Shown: piece after piece, positions 1 to 5,496 of the stretch
Numbering within the stretch: the first letter of the stretch is position 1
How the letters are laid out: each line of letters starts with the position of its first letter
Assembly: GCA_017548225.1 (NCBI GenBank)
Contig: JAFYMV010000240.1
Location: forward strand, 1 to 5,496
DNA length: 5,496 nucleotides
Direction: 5' to 3'
From: Bacteroidaceae bacterium
Lineage (GTDB): Bacteria > Bacteroidota > Bacteroidia > Bacteroidales > Bacteroidaceae
Notes under the pieces: model-generated
Seen by the model: the letters and a program-made list of their open reading frames with translations, nothing else
Told to the model about the DNA's origin: nothing
The model's database searches: none
Program-made: the position numbers and the translations under genes

Positions 1-636
1 GATCAGGTCGCGGTCGGCACCCAGAGCAGCCAGCAGCATCGCCGATGCACATCCCGCGCGGTCCTTACCCTGTGTGCAGTGCCAAAGCACAGCACCGTCG
101 TTGGGGTCAACAGTGAGCAGGTCAGCAAAGAACTGACGATACACCACTTGCGAACTCTCCTCGAAGAAAATCATGTCGTACATCACCTCACACATAGCCT
201 GAATCTTCGGATGCTCAGCATTCTCGAGCAACATCTGAATCATCTGCGCATCGCTCTCCACCTTATAGCCAGCCTGATCGCTATTGTCTGAGAAAGAGAT
301 CGAGAGAGGCAGGTGTCTTGAGTTGCCAGGGATGACGTCTGGAGCAGTCTGAATCTCTCCTGCACTGCGGAAGTCGTAGATGCACTGTACCTTATACTTA
401 TCGGTGAGCAGGGTTGAGTCTTCAGCAGACAGCGCAGAAAGTCTTGCTGTACGCAACAGCAAGTCCTTCTTTATCTGCTTGTCTCCGATGACGTAGCCAC
501 CCAGCTGACGGGCATTATGTACGCTAGACATTCCGATCTGTTGGCTCTGAAGGTCTACCACCGCTGTGCTAGTCTTAGTGGTACACGAAGCTGCTAAAAT
601 CATTGTAGCCACAATTATTATAGAGAGACATTTCAT
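1..636 (-). CDS. Lipoprotein-type protein tyrosine phosphatase (Y_phosphatase3-like), 3' end cut off by window
   Basis: This is the N-terminal 212 codons of a predicted phosphatase; the frame stays open to base 1, so the C-terminus lies outside. Seen directly: a short hydrophobic N-terminus (residues 3-17) ending in LAASC, a plausible though non-ideal lipobox with Cys18 as the lipidated residue; NARQLGGY at 41-48, matching the N-x-R-D-x-G-G-Y motif of the family; YDFRSAGE at 87-94; and HCTQGKDRAG at 186-195, the C-x5-R phosphate-binding loop with nucleophile Cys187 and Arg193. Family knowledge: such enzymes dephosphorylate phosphotyrosine or sometimes phosphoinositides or other phosphoesters, so the substrate is open. 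The ATG lies 4 bases after the TAA of the upstream STAS-kinase gene (TAA-TACG-ATG) without a Shine-Dalgarno sequence, which suggests translational coupling. No acidic cluster follows Cys18, so surface export is not indicated; periplasmic location is inferred. Alternative: a family member acting on another phosphoester. Confidence 0.9.
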   Translation of the reverse strand, partial: MKCLSIIIVATMILAASCTTKTSTAVVDLQSQQIGMSSVHNARQLGGYVIGDKQIKKDLLLRTARLSALSAEDSTLLTDKYKVQCIYDFRSAGEIQTAPDVIPGNSRHLPLSISFSDNSDQAGYKVESDAQMIQMLLENAEHPKIQAMCEVMYDMIFFEESSQVVYRQFFADLLTVDPNDGAVLWHCTQGKDRAGCASAMLLAALGADRDLI

Positions 637-640
637 CGTA

Positions 641-1837
641 TTACAGTGTGTTTACGAGGTACTTCACTGCACCTACAATCTTCTCGATGTTGGGGAAGAA
701 TGCCTGGCGTGCCACCTGGATAATCAAGGGACGCATCTGAGGAGTGTTCTGGCTGTTGAAGCCGATAGCAAACACCGCTCTGATGAGACGGAGCGCCTCA
801 ATCATCGAGTCGTAGCGCTGAATCATCTCGGGGTCTTCAGTCTTGAAATACTTCTTCACGAAGCATTGTCTGAACTTGAGTACGGTAGCTACATCCATGC
901 CGCAGATAGCCATAGTCATCTTGTCGTCGTTACGCACGCCACTGAGAATAGCAGCAACAGAGATGAGGTCGTAGATGGGGTGACCGGCTGACATACCCTC
1001 CATGTCAATCCAGAGCATCTCACCGTTCTGAATCATGATGTTCTTGGGGTGAGCATCGCCATGTACGAGGATATCGCCCTCGGGGAGCACATCGAGAACC
1101 ATCTCGAGCATCTTTCCCTCCTCTTCGGTAAGGTGCTTTGATGCATTCTCCACCTGTGTTCTGTAGTTGTCCTTCATGCTGCCGAATACAGGGTTGTCGG
1201 TATGGATAGAGTGAAGGAGGTTGAGCTGGGCGATATACTTGTCGGTCAACTCCTCCATGAGCTCGGGGTTGTTCTGGATGGTCTCACCCAAGCTCTTGCT
1301 CTTGATGGTCTCATACACCACGCCACGATAGCCGTTGCCACAGTCTACCAGGTCGAATGAGATGGCAGTAGGCACACCCAGAAGGAAAGCCTCTTTGGCT
1401 TTGGCAAGCTCCGAGTTGAGCTCTGCATCAGTTGCGGGGTTATAGTTTACCTTCACAATCTCGTCTTCGCTCACGCGGTACACCGCACCGTTGCCACCAA
1501 AGCCAATCTTCTCGCACTGCTCCAAGTCAATCTTGCGCAATGCCTTGCTGATGTTGATGATGCGCGCAAAGCCAGTCATCTCAAACACGCTGTACACGGC
1601 TGAAGATACATTCACAATCTTGAAGTCCTTCTCTGTCTTGGCCAACTTAAGGATGGTGCGCAATCCGCTCGATGCCACATACTCCAACGCAGCAGCGTCT
1701 ATGGTAAGTGCGCTGTGTGCATTTGCCTTGCACACCTCTGCAAGTTCTGCCTCAAACTTCACTGCAGCCTCCGTGTCGAGTCTGCCCTCCAATGATACGA
1801 TAAGGACATCGCTGTCCACCTTGTAATTAAAATTCAT
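641..1837 (-). CDS. STAS domain fused to APH/choline-kinase-like phosphotransferase
   Basis: Complete 398-residue protein without signal peptide or membrane segment, so cytoplasmic. Residues 1-103 form a STAS domain like anti-sigma-factor antagonists: beta-strand VLIVSLEGRLDT near 11-22 and the signature YVASSGLRTIL at 53-63, where Ser57 aligns with the serine phosphorylated in SpoIIAA-type proteins. Residues 104-398 resemble the aminoglycoside phosphotransferase / choline kinase superfamily: Gly-rich loop GFGGNGAVYRV at 112-122, candidate ATP lysine K129 in IVKV, Brenner catalytic motif HGDAHPKN at 259-266 (Asp261, Asn266), and metal-binding IDME at 277-280. All core catalytic residues are present, so activity is likely; the substrate (small molecule or the STAS serine itself) is not known. 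The kinase part may belong to the family first described as Fibrobacter paralogs (TIGR02172), which I cannot check here. The start is supported by AAAAGG 7 nt upstream and by the STAS fold beginning at once. It heads an operon with the phosphatase. Confidence 0.92.
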   Translation of the reverse strand: MNFNYKVDSDVLIVSLEGRLDTEAAVKFEAELAEVCKANAHSALTIDAAALEYVASSGLRTILKLAKTEKDFKIVNVSSAVYSVFEMTGFARIINISKALRKIDLEQCEKIGFGGNGAVYRVSEDEIVKVNYNPATDAELNSELAKAKEAFLLGVPTAISFDLVDCGNGYRGVVYETIKSKSLGETIQNNPELMEELTDKYIAQLNLLHSIHTDNPVFGSMKDNYRTQVENASKHLTEEEGKMLEMVLDVLPEGDILVHGDAHPKNIMIQNGEMLWIDMEGMSAGHPIYDLISVAAILSGVRNDDKMTMAICGMDVATVLKFRQCFVKKYFKTEDPEMIQRYDSMIEALRLIRAVFAIGFNSQNTPQMRPLIIQVARQAFFPNIEKIVGAVKYLVNTL

Positions 1838-1884
1838 CTTTTTACCTTTTGTCTTTATGTAATAACTTTTCTATTATACTCACT

Positions 1885-1922
1885 AAATGCTGATATTCAA
1901 CAACATCCCCACCTCAGCATTT
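1885..1922 (-). promoter_or_regulatory. Stem-loop in the 5' leader of the STAS-kinase operon
   Basis: A perfect 9-bp inverted repeat (aaatgctga at 1885-1893, tcagcattt at 1914-1922) encloses a 20-nt loop. It lies between the predicted transcription start near 1930 and the ATG at 1837, so it would be transcribed in the untranslated leader. On the minus strand the loop starts with GGTGGGG (1913-1907), which is partly complementary to the C run just upstream, so an alternative hairpin or pseudoknot is possible. The inverted repeat is seen directly; any regulatory role is inference. There is no U-run after it, so it is not a standard attenuator. Confidence 0.5.
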
Positions 1923-1925
1923 TTT

Positions 1926-1933
1926 GGGGGGGG
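1926..1933 (-). repeat. Homopolymer of eight C (minus strand) at the predicted transcription start
   Basis: Eight consecutive G on the plus strand (C on the minus strand), directly followed in the direction of transcription by five A. The run lies 3-10 bases downstream of the TATCTTTG element, where Bacteroidetes transcription normally starts. Runs of this length are prone to replication slippage and to transcriptional stuttering, so tract length could tune expression of the operon. It is also a place where an assembly may be off by one base. Confidence 0.6.
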
Positions 1934-1935
1934 CA

Positions 1936-1960
1936 CAAAGATACAGCTTTTTTACGACAA
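1936..1960 (-). promoter_or_regulatory. Bacteroidetes-type sigma-ABfr promoter for the STAS-kinase/phosphatase operon
   Basis: On the minus strand TATCTTTG (1943-1936) matches the Bacteroidetes -7 consensus TAnnTTTG exactly. Upstream, a TTG (1960-1958) lies 14 nt away; the usual -33 TTTG sits several bases farther, so this half is weak or off-spacing. The predicted start near 1928-1932 gives a leader of about 90-95 nt. It sits between the terminator of the large gene and the STAS-kinase gene, so the operon has its own promoter. Confidence 0.7.
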
Positions 1961-1968
1961 GTAAGCTG
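1944..1968. promoter_or_regulatory. Inverted repeat overlapping the promoter, possible operator
   Basis: CAGCTT (1944-1949) and AAGCTG (1963-1968) are perfect 6-bp inverted arms with a 13-bp spacer, giving half-site centres 19 bp apart. The repeat abuts the -7 element and covers the -33 region, the usual place for a repressor or activator site. The arms are short and could arise by chance in AT-rich DNA; no regulator gene is visible in the window. Confidence 0.25.
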
Positions 1969-2009
1969 ATTTACACGATTTTTATCCGATTTCCCCTCAC
2001 ATAAAGCAA

Positions 2010-2062
2010 TAAAAAAATGACTAAATTTAGACATAAAGAGTCCGGGCACTCCGGACTCTTTA
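2010..2062 (-). terminator. Intrinsic terminator of the BspA-like gene
   Basis: A perfect 12-bp stem (2034-2045 with 2051-2062) encloses a 5-nt loop, with a GC-rich core of CCGG and A/T flanks. It lies about 65 bases after the TAG of the large gene. In the minus direction the stem ends in CUCUUUA, and after a 10-bp palindrome (CTAAATTTAG, 2021-2030) comes a run of seven T (2017-2011). The U-run is therefore not immediately after the stem, but the strong hairpin, the position and the new promoter just beyond all fit termination. Confidence 0.8.
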
Positions 2063-2126
2063 CCTATAACATGTCTGATTTAGGAGGAAGATAAATTCAT
2101 TCCCATCACAATCGATGGACTATTCT

Positions 2127-5100
2127 CTATCTTAACATCACCTTCTTTCCATTCACAATATAGAATCCCTCCTTTATATTTTCAATATCCACCACACGAC
2201 GACCATTAAGATCGTAAATCATCAATTGTCCATTACCTATCAACGTTGAGTTAATGCCGTTTGAGATAATGGCGGTGTAGATGATATCGTAAGCAGGCAT
2301 CGTCTCGTAGGTATCACCATCCCAACCAAGGAAGACTTCGCCATCTGCAACAGAATCATAAGTATATCCAGGTATAGTTCCTCCGTAGACAACTTCCTCG
2401 GTATGTACTAATGTTCCACCAACATAATAATACACGTTATAAGTTTTTATCGTGTAATAACCTTCGATAACTACATCTTCTGCAGGCATTACATCAAGTA
2501 CATCATCCCAACTAAAGTCATATCCTTCTTTTTTGGGGACACTAGGAAGGTGAATTCTTTTCCCATACTCCAGTTGGGAAACTTCATACAAGTATCCATC
2601 AATTCTAAAGGTCAACATATAGCTGTTCTTTACATAATGCCCTTGATAAACAACATCCATCGCCGGCATTGTTTCAGGCACATCTCCCCAACTAAAGGTG
2701 TAACCTTCCTTATCGGGAACATCAGGGAGGAAGATAGTAGCACCATATACCATCTGAGCTATAGCATACAGATTACCGTCTATCATGAAGGACAACATAT
2801 AATTATTCATAACATACTCGCCCTGATAAACAAGGTCCATAGCAGGCATTGTCTCTAATACATCTCCCCAACTAAAGCTGTAGCCCTCCTTCGTCGGAGC
2901 ATCAGGAGTTACTATCGACATACCAAATTCTATTGAATCCGTATTGACAATTTCGCCATCTATCATATAGGTCACCTGGTATCTATTTCTAAGGAAATGT
3001 CCTTCAATCACAACATCATACGCAGGCATTGTCTCAAAGACATTCTCCCATCCACTGAAAGTATAACCTTCACGCATTGGTTCTCCGAAGAGTTCCACTC
3101 TTTCGCCATAAGGTATAGAATCGATGTAAAGGACATCGCCATCTACGACATATTTCATCTCATAAGTGTTAACAGAGAATCTTCCGTTTACTTCCACATC
3201 TTCTGCCAACATAAATGAGAGGGTCTTATCCCAACCACTAAAGGTATGGCCTTCGCGTATTGGCTCATCAAGCATAGTCACCACATCCTTGTGTGCCAAA
3301 GAATCTATATGGAACACTTCACCATCAACCATATATGTCAAGCTATACTTCTCTATTTCTACACAATCATCAATACAGAAGAATTCTTTCCAATGATCTG
3401 CTATTTGATAAGCAGGTGCCGAATTCAAAGGAACATATAATATACACTCCCACTTATTGATGTCATCCAAAGCTTGTGGACTACAACTTGGAGGCACAAG
3501 AACATGGCTTGTTATGCTTGACAAACTCAGGCAACCTGAGAAAACTCCCGATCCCACATGTTCCATATTGCTACCCAATGTGATGCTACGCAGGTTGCTA
3601 CACCCAGAGAAAGCATAATCACCGATAGTACTTACACCATGACCAACAACAACACTATTCAAGTTGGTACAACCATAGAATTCATTTGCACATATCAAAT
3701 CCTCATAGTTTCCTATTACTACTGTACGTAGAGATGTATTGCAATAGAATGGAGAGCAAATACTATTCTCTGCCAGAACTCCTGCAATTTTTCCACCAAT
3801 ATATACAGAATCTAACGGACAATTAGCAAACAATGCAGATGAGCCATTGCTACCCAAGCTCAAGGTGTCTGTTCTATTTTCAATAATGACATTGGAAAGA
3901 CTTGTACATCCGTTAAATGCATAATTGCCAACAGTCTTCATAGTAGAAGGAATGACAATCTCAGACATTGAAGAACAGCCATTAAAAGCATAATTGCCTA
4001 TATCAAACAGTGACTGAGGTATTACGAATTCGGACAATGAAGAGCAACCACTGAATGCATACTTACCAACACGCTGTACACTTTGAGAGAGTGTTATCTC
4101 CGACAAAGAAGAGCAATCTTGGAAACAATAATCACCAATCAAAGTAACAGAATCAGGAATAGCTATTTCTTGAAGGCTTGTGCACCCCTTAAACATTCTA
4201 TTTCCTAAGGCTCTAACGCCATCACCTAAGGTAATATATTTTAATGAAGAACAGTTCTCAAACACTTGGCTACCTATGCTACTTGCAACATCATTAACAG
4301 AACTTGTAACTACGATATTAGAAATACTAGCTTGATCCATTCCCGAATTCTGACTACCATCCTTAGAATACCGAACAACAAGAGTGTGATCTCCCTCACT
4401 TAAATTCTCATTCAAGTAGGTACCATTGTAAACACCACTCCTATGCACAATCTCCGTACCATCCAATATTACTGTAAGCCAATCAAAGTTAGATTCGCTG
4501 CTTACAGACCAATCGAACTGTAATGTACCCCCTAAAGAAGTAGCAAAGGTATATGTCTCCGAGCTTGTACTACTATGATTTCCATGATTAGTTGAAGTCC
4601 AATCTGACAAAGAAACGATTGCACTTCCCGACGAAGAGTCACCAGAAGTTATATTAGAAATAACCGCGGTCTCTAAAGACTCACAACCATAAAAAGACTG
4701 ACTACCTATATTGCCTTGATTGTAAATCTGTACACTTTGTATACTGTCACAATCATAGAATGCGTGATCGCCAATATTTCCCTTATGTGATATGGTAACC
4801 TCTCTAATGTAATCATTATTGGCAAATGCATAAGGAGCAATCTCCTCCACATGCATGGTAACACCTCTAAAGGAGAGAGTTTCACTTACGCTAATTGTGG
4901 TAGTAATACTATCATAGGCATAATCCAAAACACAACATGTACGCTCAGAAGGATTAAGTGGTACGTACTTTACACCATCAACATCGAACGAACTGCTAAG
5001 GTGTGGATAAACCTTAGTATTGCCTAGACTTGTATACTGCTGATTAGGCACATAGTTAAGAGTTCCACTAATATTAGCGTATCCACTAGGAGGAGTATTA

Positions 5101-5496
5101 GGTATCCATATAATCTTATTAGGATTACTGAATGCGTTATTTCCAATATTGGTAATATTGACACCAATCGTGAGTGAATAGATATTATCACAACCATAGA
5201 AAGCATAGTCACCGATTGAGGTCACCTCCGCCCCTATCGTCAAACAACGAAGGCCATCTTTATTGTAGAAAGGTGAGTAGCCATACGAACTTCCCGTACT
5301 ATAACTCAGATTACGTCCTAAGTGAACCTTCTCTAATGGACAATCATAGAATAGGCCCTGAGAAGATCCGTTATAGCCTAATGACAATACTGTGTTGCTA
5401 TTTTCTATAACCACCTCTTTCAAACCTGTACAATTATCAAAAGCAAAGTTGCCTACCGAAGTAACACTTGAAGGAATGGTTATAGACGGCAAATTA
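2127..5496 (-). CDS. BspA-like leucine-rich-repeat surface protein with InlB-type repeats, 5' end outside window
   Basis: This is the C-terminal part (at least 1122 codons, TAG at 2127-2129) of a large exported adhesin-like protein. The frame stays open through base 5496. The TTG at 5492 is inside an LRR unit (NLPSITIPSSV) and is not a real start, so the signal peptide and true start lie to the right. Numbering from that codon: LRR_5/BspA units at 1-280 (pattern IGxxAFxxCxSLxxVxI, about 23 residues); a beta-sandwich-like insert at 281-397; LRR units at 398-658; an LRR-capping segment at 659-712; six InlB-type repeats at 716-1077; and a sorting-like tail at 1078-1121. Family knowledge: BspA-type proteins of Bacteroidales and Tannerella bind host matrix proteins or other bacteria; the ligand here cannot be read from sequence. 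The gene is AT-richer than the operon to its left and ends in its own terminator. Its role as a surface adhesin is inferred. Confidence 0.93.
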   Translation of the reverse strand, partial: NLPSITIPSSVTSVGNFAFDNCTGLKEVVIENSNTVLSLGYNGSSQGLFYDCPLEKVHLGRNLSYSTGSSYGYSPFYNKDGLRCLTIGAEVTSIGDYAFYGCDNIYSLTIGVNITNIGNNAFSNPNKIIWIPNTPPSGYANISGTLNYVPNQQYTSLGNTKVYPHLSSSFDVDGVKYVPLNPSERTCCVLDYAYDSITTTISVSETLSFRGVTMHVEEIAPYAFANNDYIREVTISHKGNIGDHAFYDCDSIQSVQIYNQGNIGSQSFYGCESLETAVISNITSGDSSSGSAIVSLSDWTSTNHGNHSSTSSETYTFATSLGGTLQFDWSVSSESNFDWLTVILDGTEIVHRSGVYNGTYLNENLSEGDHTLVVRYSKDGSQNSGMDQASISNIVVTSSVNDVASSIGSQVFENCSSLKYITLGDGVRALGNRMFKGCTSLQEIAIPDSVTLIGDYCFQDCSSLSEITLSQSVQRVGKYAFSGCSSLSEFVIPQSLFDIGNYAFNGCSSMSEIVIPSTMKTVGNYAFNGCTSLSNVIIENRTDTLSLGSNGSSALFANCPLDSVYIGGKIAGVLAENSICSPFYCNTSLRTVVIGNYEDLICANEFYGCTNLNSVVVGHGVSTIGDYAFSGCSNLRSITLGSNMEHVGSGVFSGCLSLSSITSHVLVPPSCSPQALDDINKWECILYVPLNSAPAYQIADHWKEFFCIDDCVEIEKYSLTYMVDGEVFHIDSLAHKDVVTMLDEPIREGHTFSGWDKTLSFMLAEDVEVNGRFSVNTYEMKYVVDGDVLYIDSIPYGERVELFGEPMREGYTFSGWENVFETMPAYDVVIEGHFLRNRYQVTYMIDGEIVNTDSIEFGMSIVTPDAPTKEGYSFSWGDVLETMPAMDLVYQGEYVMNNYMLSFMIDGNLYAIAQMVYGATIFLPDVPDKEGYTFSWGDVPETMPAMDVVYQGHYVKNSYMLTFRIDGYLYEVSQLEYGKRIHLPSVPKKEGYDFSWDDVLDVMPAEDVVIEGYYTIKTYNVYYYVGGTLVHTEEVVYGGTIPGYTYDSVADGEVFLGWDGDTYETMPAYDIIYTAIISNGINSTLIGNGQLMIYDLNGRRVVDIENIKEGFYIVNGKKVMLR
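2130..2261 (-). other. C-terminal sorting-like tail of the BspA-like protein
   Basis: The last 44 residues (1078-1121) contain IYDLNGRRV, then KEGFYIVNGKKV and a basic end (MLR). This is the pattern of the short C-terminal domains frequent in Prevotella and related exported proteins, resembling the end of type IX secretion (Por) type-A signals. It suggests export across the outer membrane and surface attachment or release. The domain here is shorter than the usual 70-80 residue T9SS signal, so secretion by this route is probable rather than shown. Confidence 0.65.
2262..3347 (-). repeat. Six tandem InlB-type (Listeria-Bacteroides, Flg_new-like) repeats
   Basis: Six protein repeats of 60-61 residues run in tandem at 3347-3165, 3164-2982, 2981-2802, 2801-2622, 2621-2442 and 2441-2262. 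Each has the frame Y-x-x-x-[YF]-x-[VI]-x-G near the start, KEGY/REGY-x-FS in the middle, and (E)TMPAxD(V/L)V near the end. These small beta-rich repeats typically form stalks that hold a binding domain off the cell surface. Repeats 1-2 keep FSGW, repeats 3-5 read FSW[GD]D, and repeat 6 is the most diverged (FLGW). DNA similarity is visible too, for example 'catctccccaactaaag' recurs in repeats 3 and 4. Confidence 0.88.
3357..3518 (-). other. C-terminal cap of the LRR solenoid
   Basis: Residues 659-712 break the 23-residue LRR rhythm and read as the usual end of Bacteroidales BspA-type domains: a VPPSC segment, then a short helix-forming stretch, LYVPLNSAPAY, and WKEFFCI. In related proteins this closes the hydrophobic core of the solenoid before a new domain starts. 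Here the InlB-type repeats follow three residues later. Confidence 0.65.
3519..4301 (-). repeat. Second BspA-type LRR block
   Basis: Residues 398-658 carry about ten LRR_5 units. Five regular 23-residue units with FENCSSL, FKGCTSL, FQDCSSL, FSGCSSL and FNGCSSM cores are followed by a long variant unit (522-616) and two more regular units. The conserved cysteine and the [IV]GxxxF turn are typical of Treponema/BspA-type LRRs. In DNA terms this is a 69-bp periodicity with strong divergence between copies. Confidence 0.85.
4302..4652 (-). other. Beta-sandwich-like domain inserted in the LRR solenoid
   Basis: Residues 281-397 have no LRR pattern. The segment is rich in Ser/Thr and alternates hydrophobic residues as beta strands do: ETYTFATSL, GGTLQFDWSVSSES, WLTVILDGTEIV, GDHTLVVRYSKDGS, DQASISNIVV. 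The order (SVSSES, LDGT, G-x-HTLxxxYxKDGS) is one I associate with jelly-roll-like modules in exported Bacteroidetes proteins, but I cannot name a Pfam family. The flanking LRR sequence resumes at SIGSQVFENCSSL, so the module interrupts the solenoid between one unit's strand (TAVISN) and the next unit's turn. Confidence 0.6.
4653..5496 (-). repeat. First BspA-type LRR block with long variant units
   Basis: Residues 1-280 plus the preceding partial codons carry regular units (NFAFDNCTGL, DYAFYGCDNI, AFYDCDSI, SFYGCESL) and, between residues 122 and 220, a non-LRR linker. The linker contains NTPPSGY, LNYVPNQQYTSL and FDVDGVKYVPLNPSERTC, a recurring connector in Bacteroidales BspA-like proteins. 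The block continues beyond the right edge. Confidence 0.8.

Noticed and set aside
566..991. Plus-strand open frame of 141 codons
   Set aside because: It lies antisense to the STAS-kinase and phosphatase genes, both of which have clear family motifs. Its product is His- and Leu-rich without recognisable domains, as expected from a shadow frame.
1491..1826. Plus-strand open frame of 111 codons
   Set aside because: It is fully antisense to the N-terminal half of the STAS-kinase gene and shows no domain or ribosome site.
1873..1878. TATAAT on the minus strand as a -10 box for the STAS-kinase gene
   Set aside because: Bacteroidetes housekeeping sigma factors prefer TAnnTTTG, a perfect copy of which is present upstream. 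No TTGACA-like -35 is properly placed for this TATAAT.
2021..2030. Perfect palindrome CTAAATTTAG as a stand-alone regulator site
   Set aside because: It is AT-only apart from its ends and sits between the terminator stem and the T-run, where it is more simply part of the termination region.
2071..2094. Plus-strand mini frame ATG...TAA with a GGAGG inside
   Set aside because: It has seven codons only, and the GGAGG lies inside the frame with no start codon at a suitable distance after it. No plus-strand gene follows.
3645..4301. Regular repeats that could suggest a CRISPR-like array
   Set aside because: The period is 69 bp and is strongly degenerate at DNA level, while the translated LRR pattern is well kept. 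This is protein repeat structure, not direct repeats with spacers.
5490..5492. TTG as the start codon of the large gene
   Set aside because: The frame is open on the far side (an AAT codon precedes it) and the codon falls inside a typical LRR motif, with no signal peptide after it. The gene simply runs out of the window.

Overview
The window looks like a chromosomal segment of a Bacteroidales bacterium, most likely Prevotella-like and host-associated. Four things point there: a BspA-type leucine-rich-repeat surface protein, a C-terminal tail of the 'IYDLNGRRV...GFYIVNGKKV' type common in Prevotella and relatives, a TAnnTTTG-type promoter element (TATCTTTG), and weak or absent Shine-Dalgarno sequences. 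The genus is an inference from style, not from a marker gene. All three genes lie on the minus strand, so transcription runs from high to low coordinates.

Right two thirds (2127-5496): the 3' part of a very large gene for an exported mosaic adhesin-like protein. At least 1122 codons are present and its start lies beyond the right edge. From N to C it shows a BspA/LRR_5 solenoid, an embedded beta-sandwich-like insert that splits a repeat, a second LRR block with a terminal cap, six InlB-type (Listeria-Bacteroides) repeats of 60-61 residues, and a short C-terminal sorting-like tail. It is AT-richer than the left part.

Middle (1838-2126, 289 bp, no gene): a perfect 12-bp hairpin terminator for the large gene, then a separate Bacteroidetes promoter firing leftwards. 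Transcription is predicted to start inside a run of eight C residues, followed by a leader of about 90 nt that holds a 9-bp stem-loop.

Left third (1-1837): a tight two-gene unit. The first gene encodes a fusion of a STAS (anti-sigma-antagonist-like) domain to an aminoglycoside-phosphotransferase/choline-kinase-like domain with its catalytic motifs intact. Four bases downstream begins a lipoprotein-type tyrosine phosphatase of the Y_phosphatase3 family (HCxxGKDRxG loop), cut off by the left edge. A predicted cytoplasmic kinase and a predicted exported phosphatase are thus likely co-expressed. No mobile element, CRISPR array, tRNA or rRNA was seen. The least ordinary parts are the STAS-kinase fusion with its phosphatase partner, and the promoter/leader in front of them.
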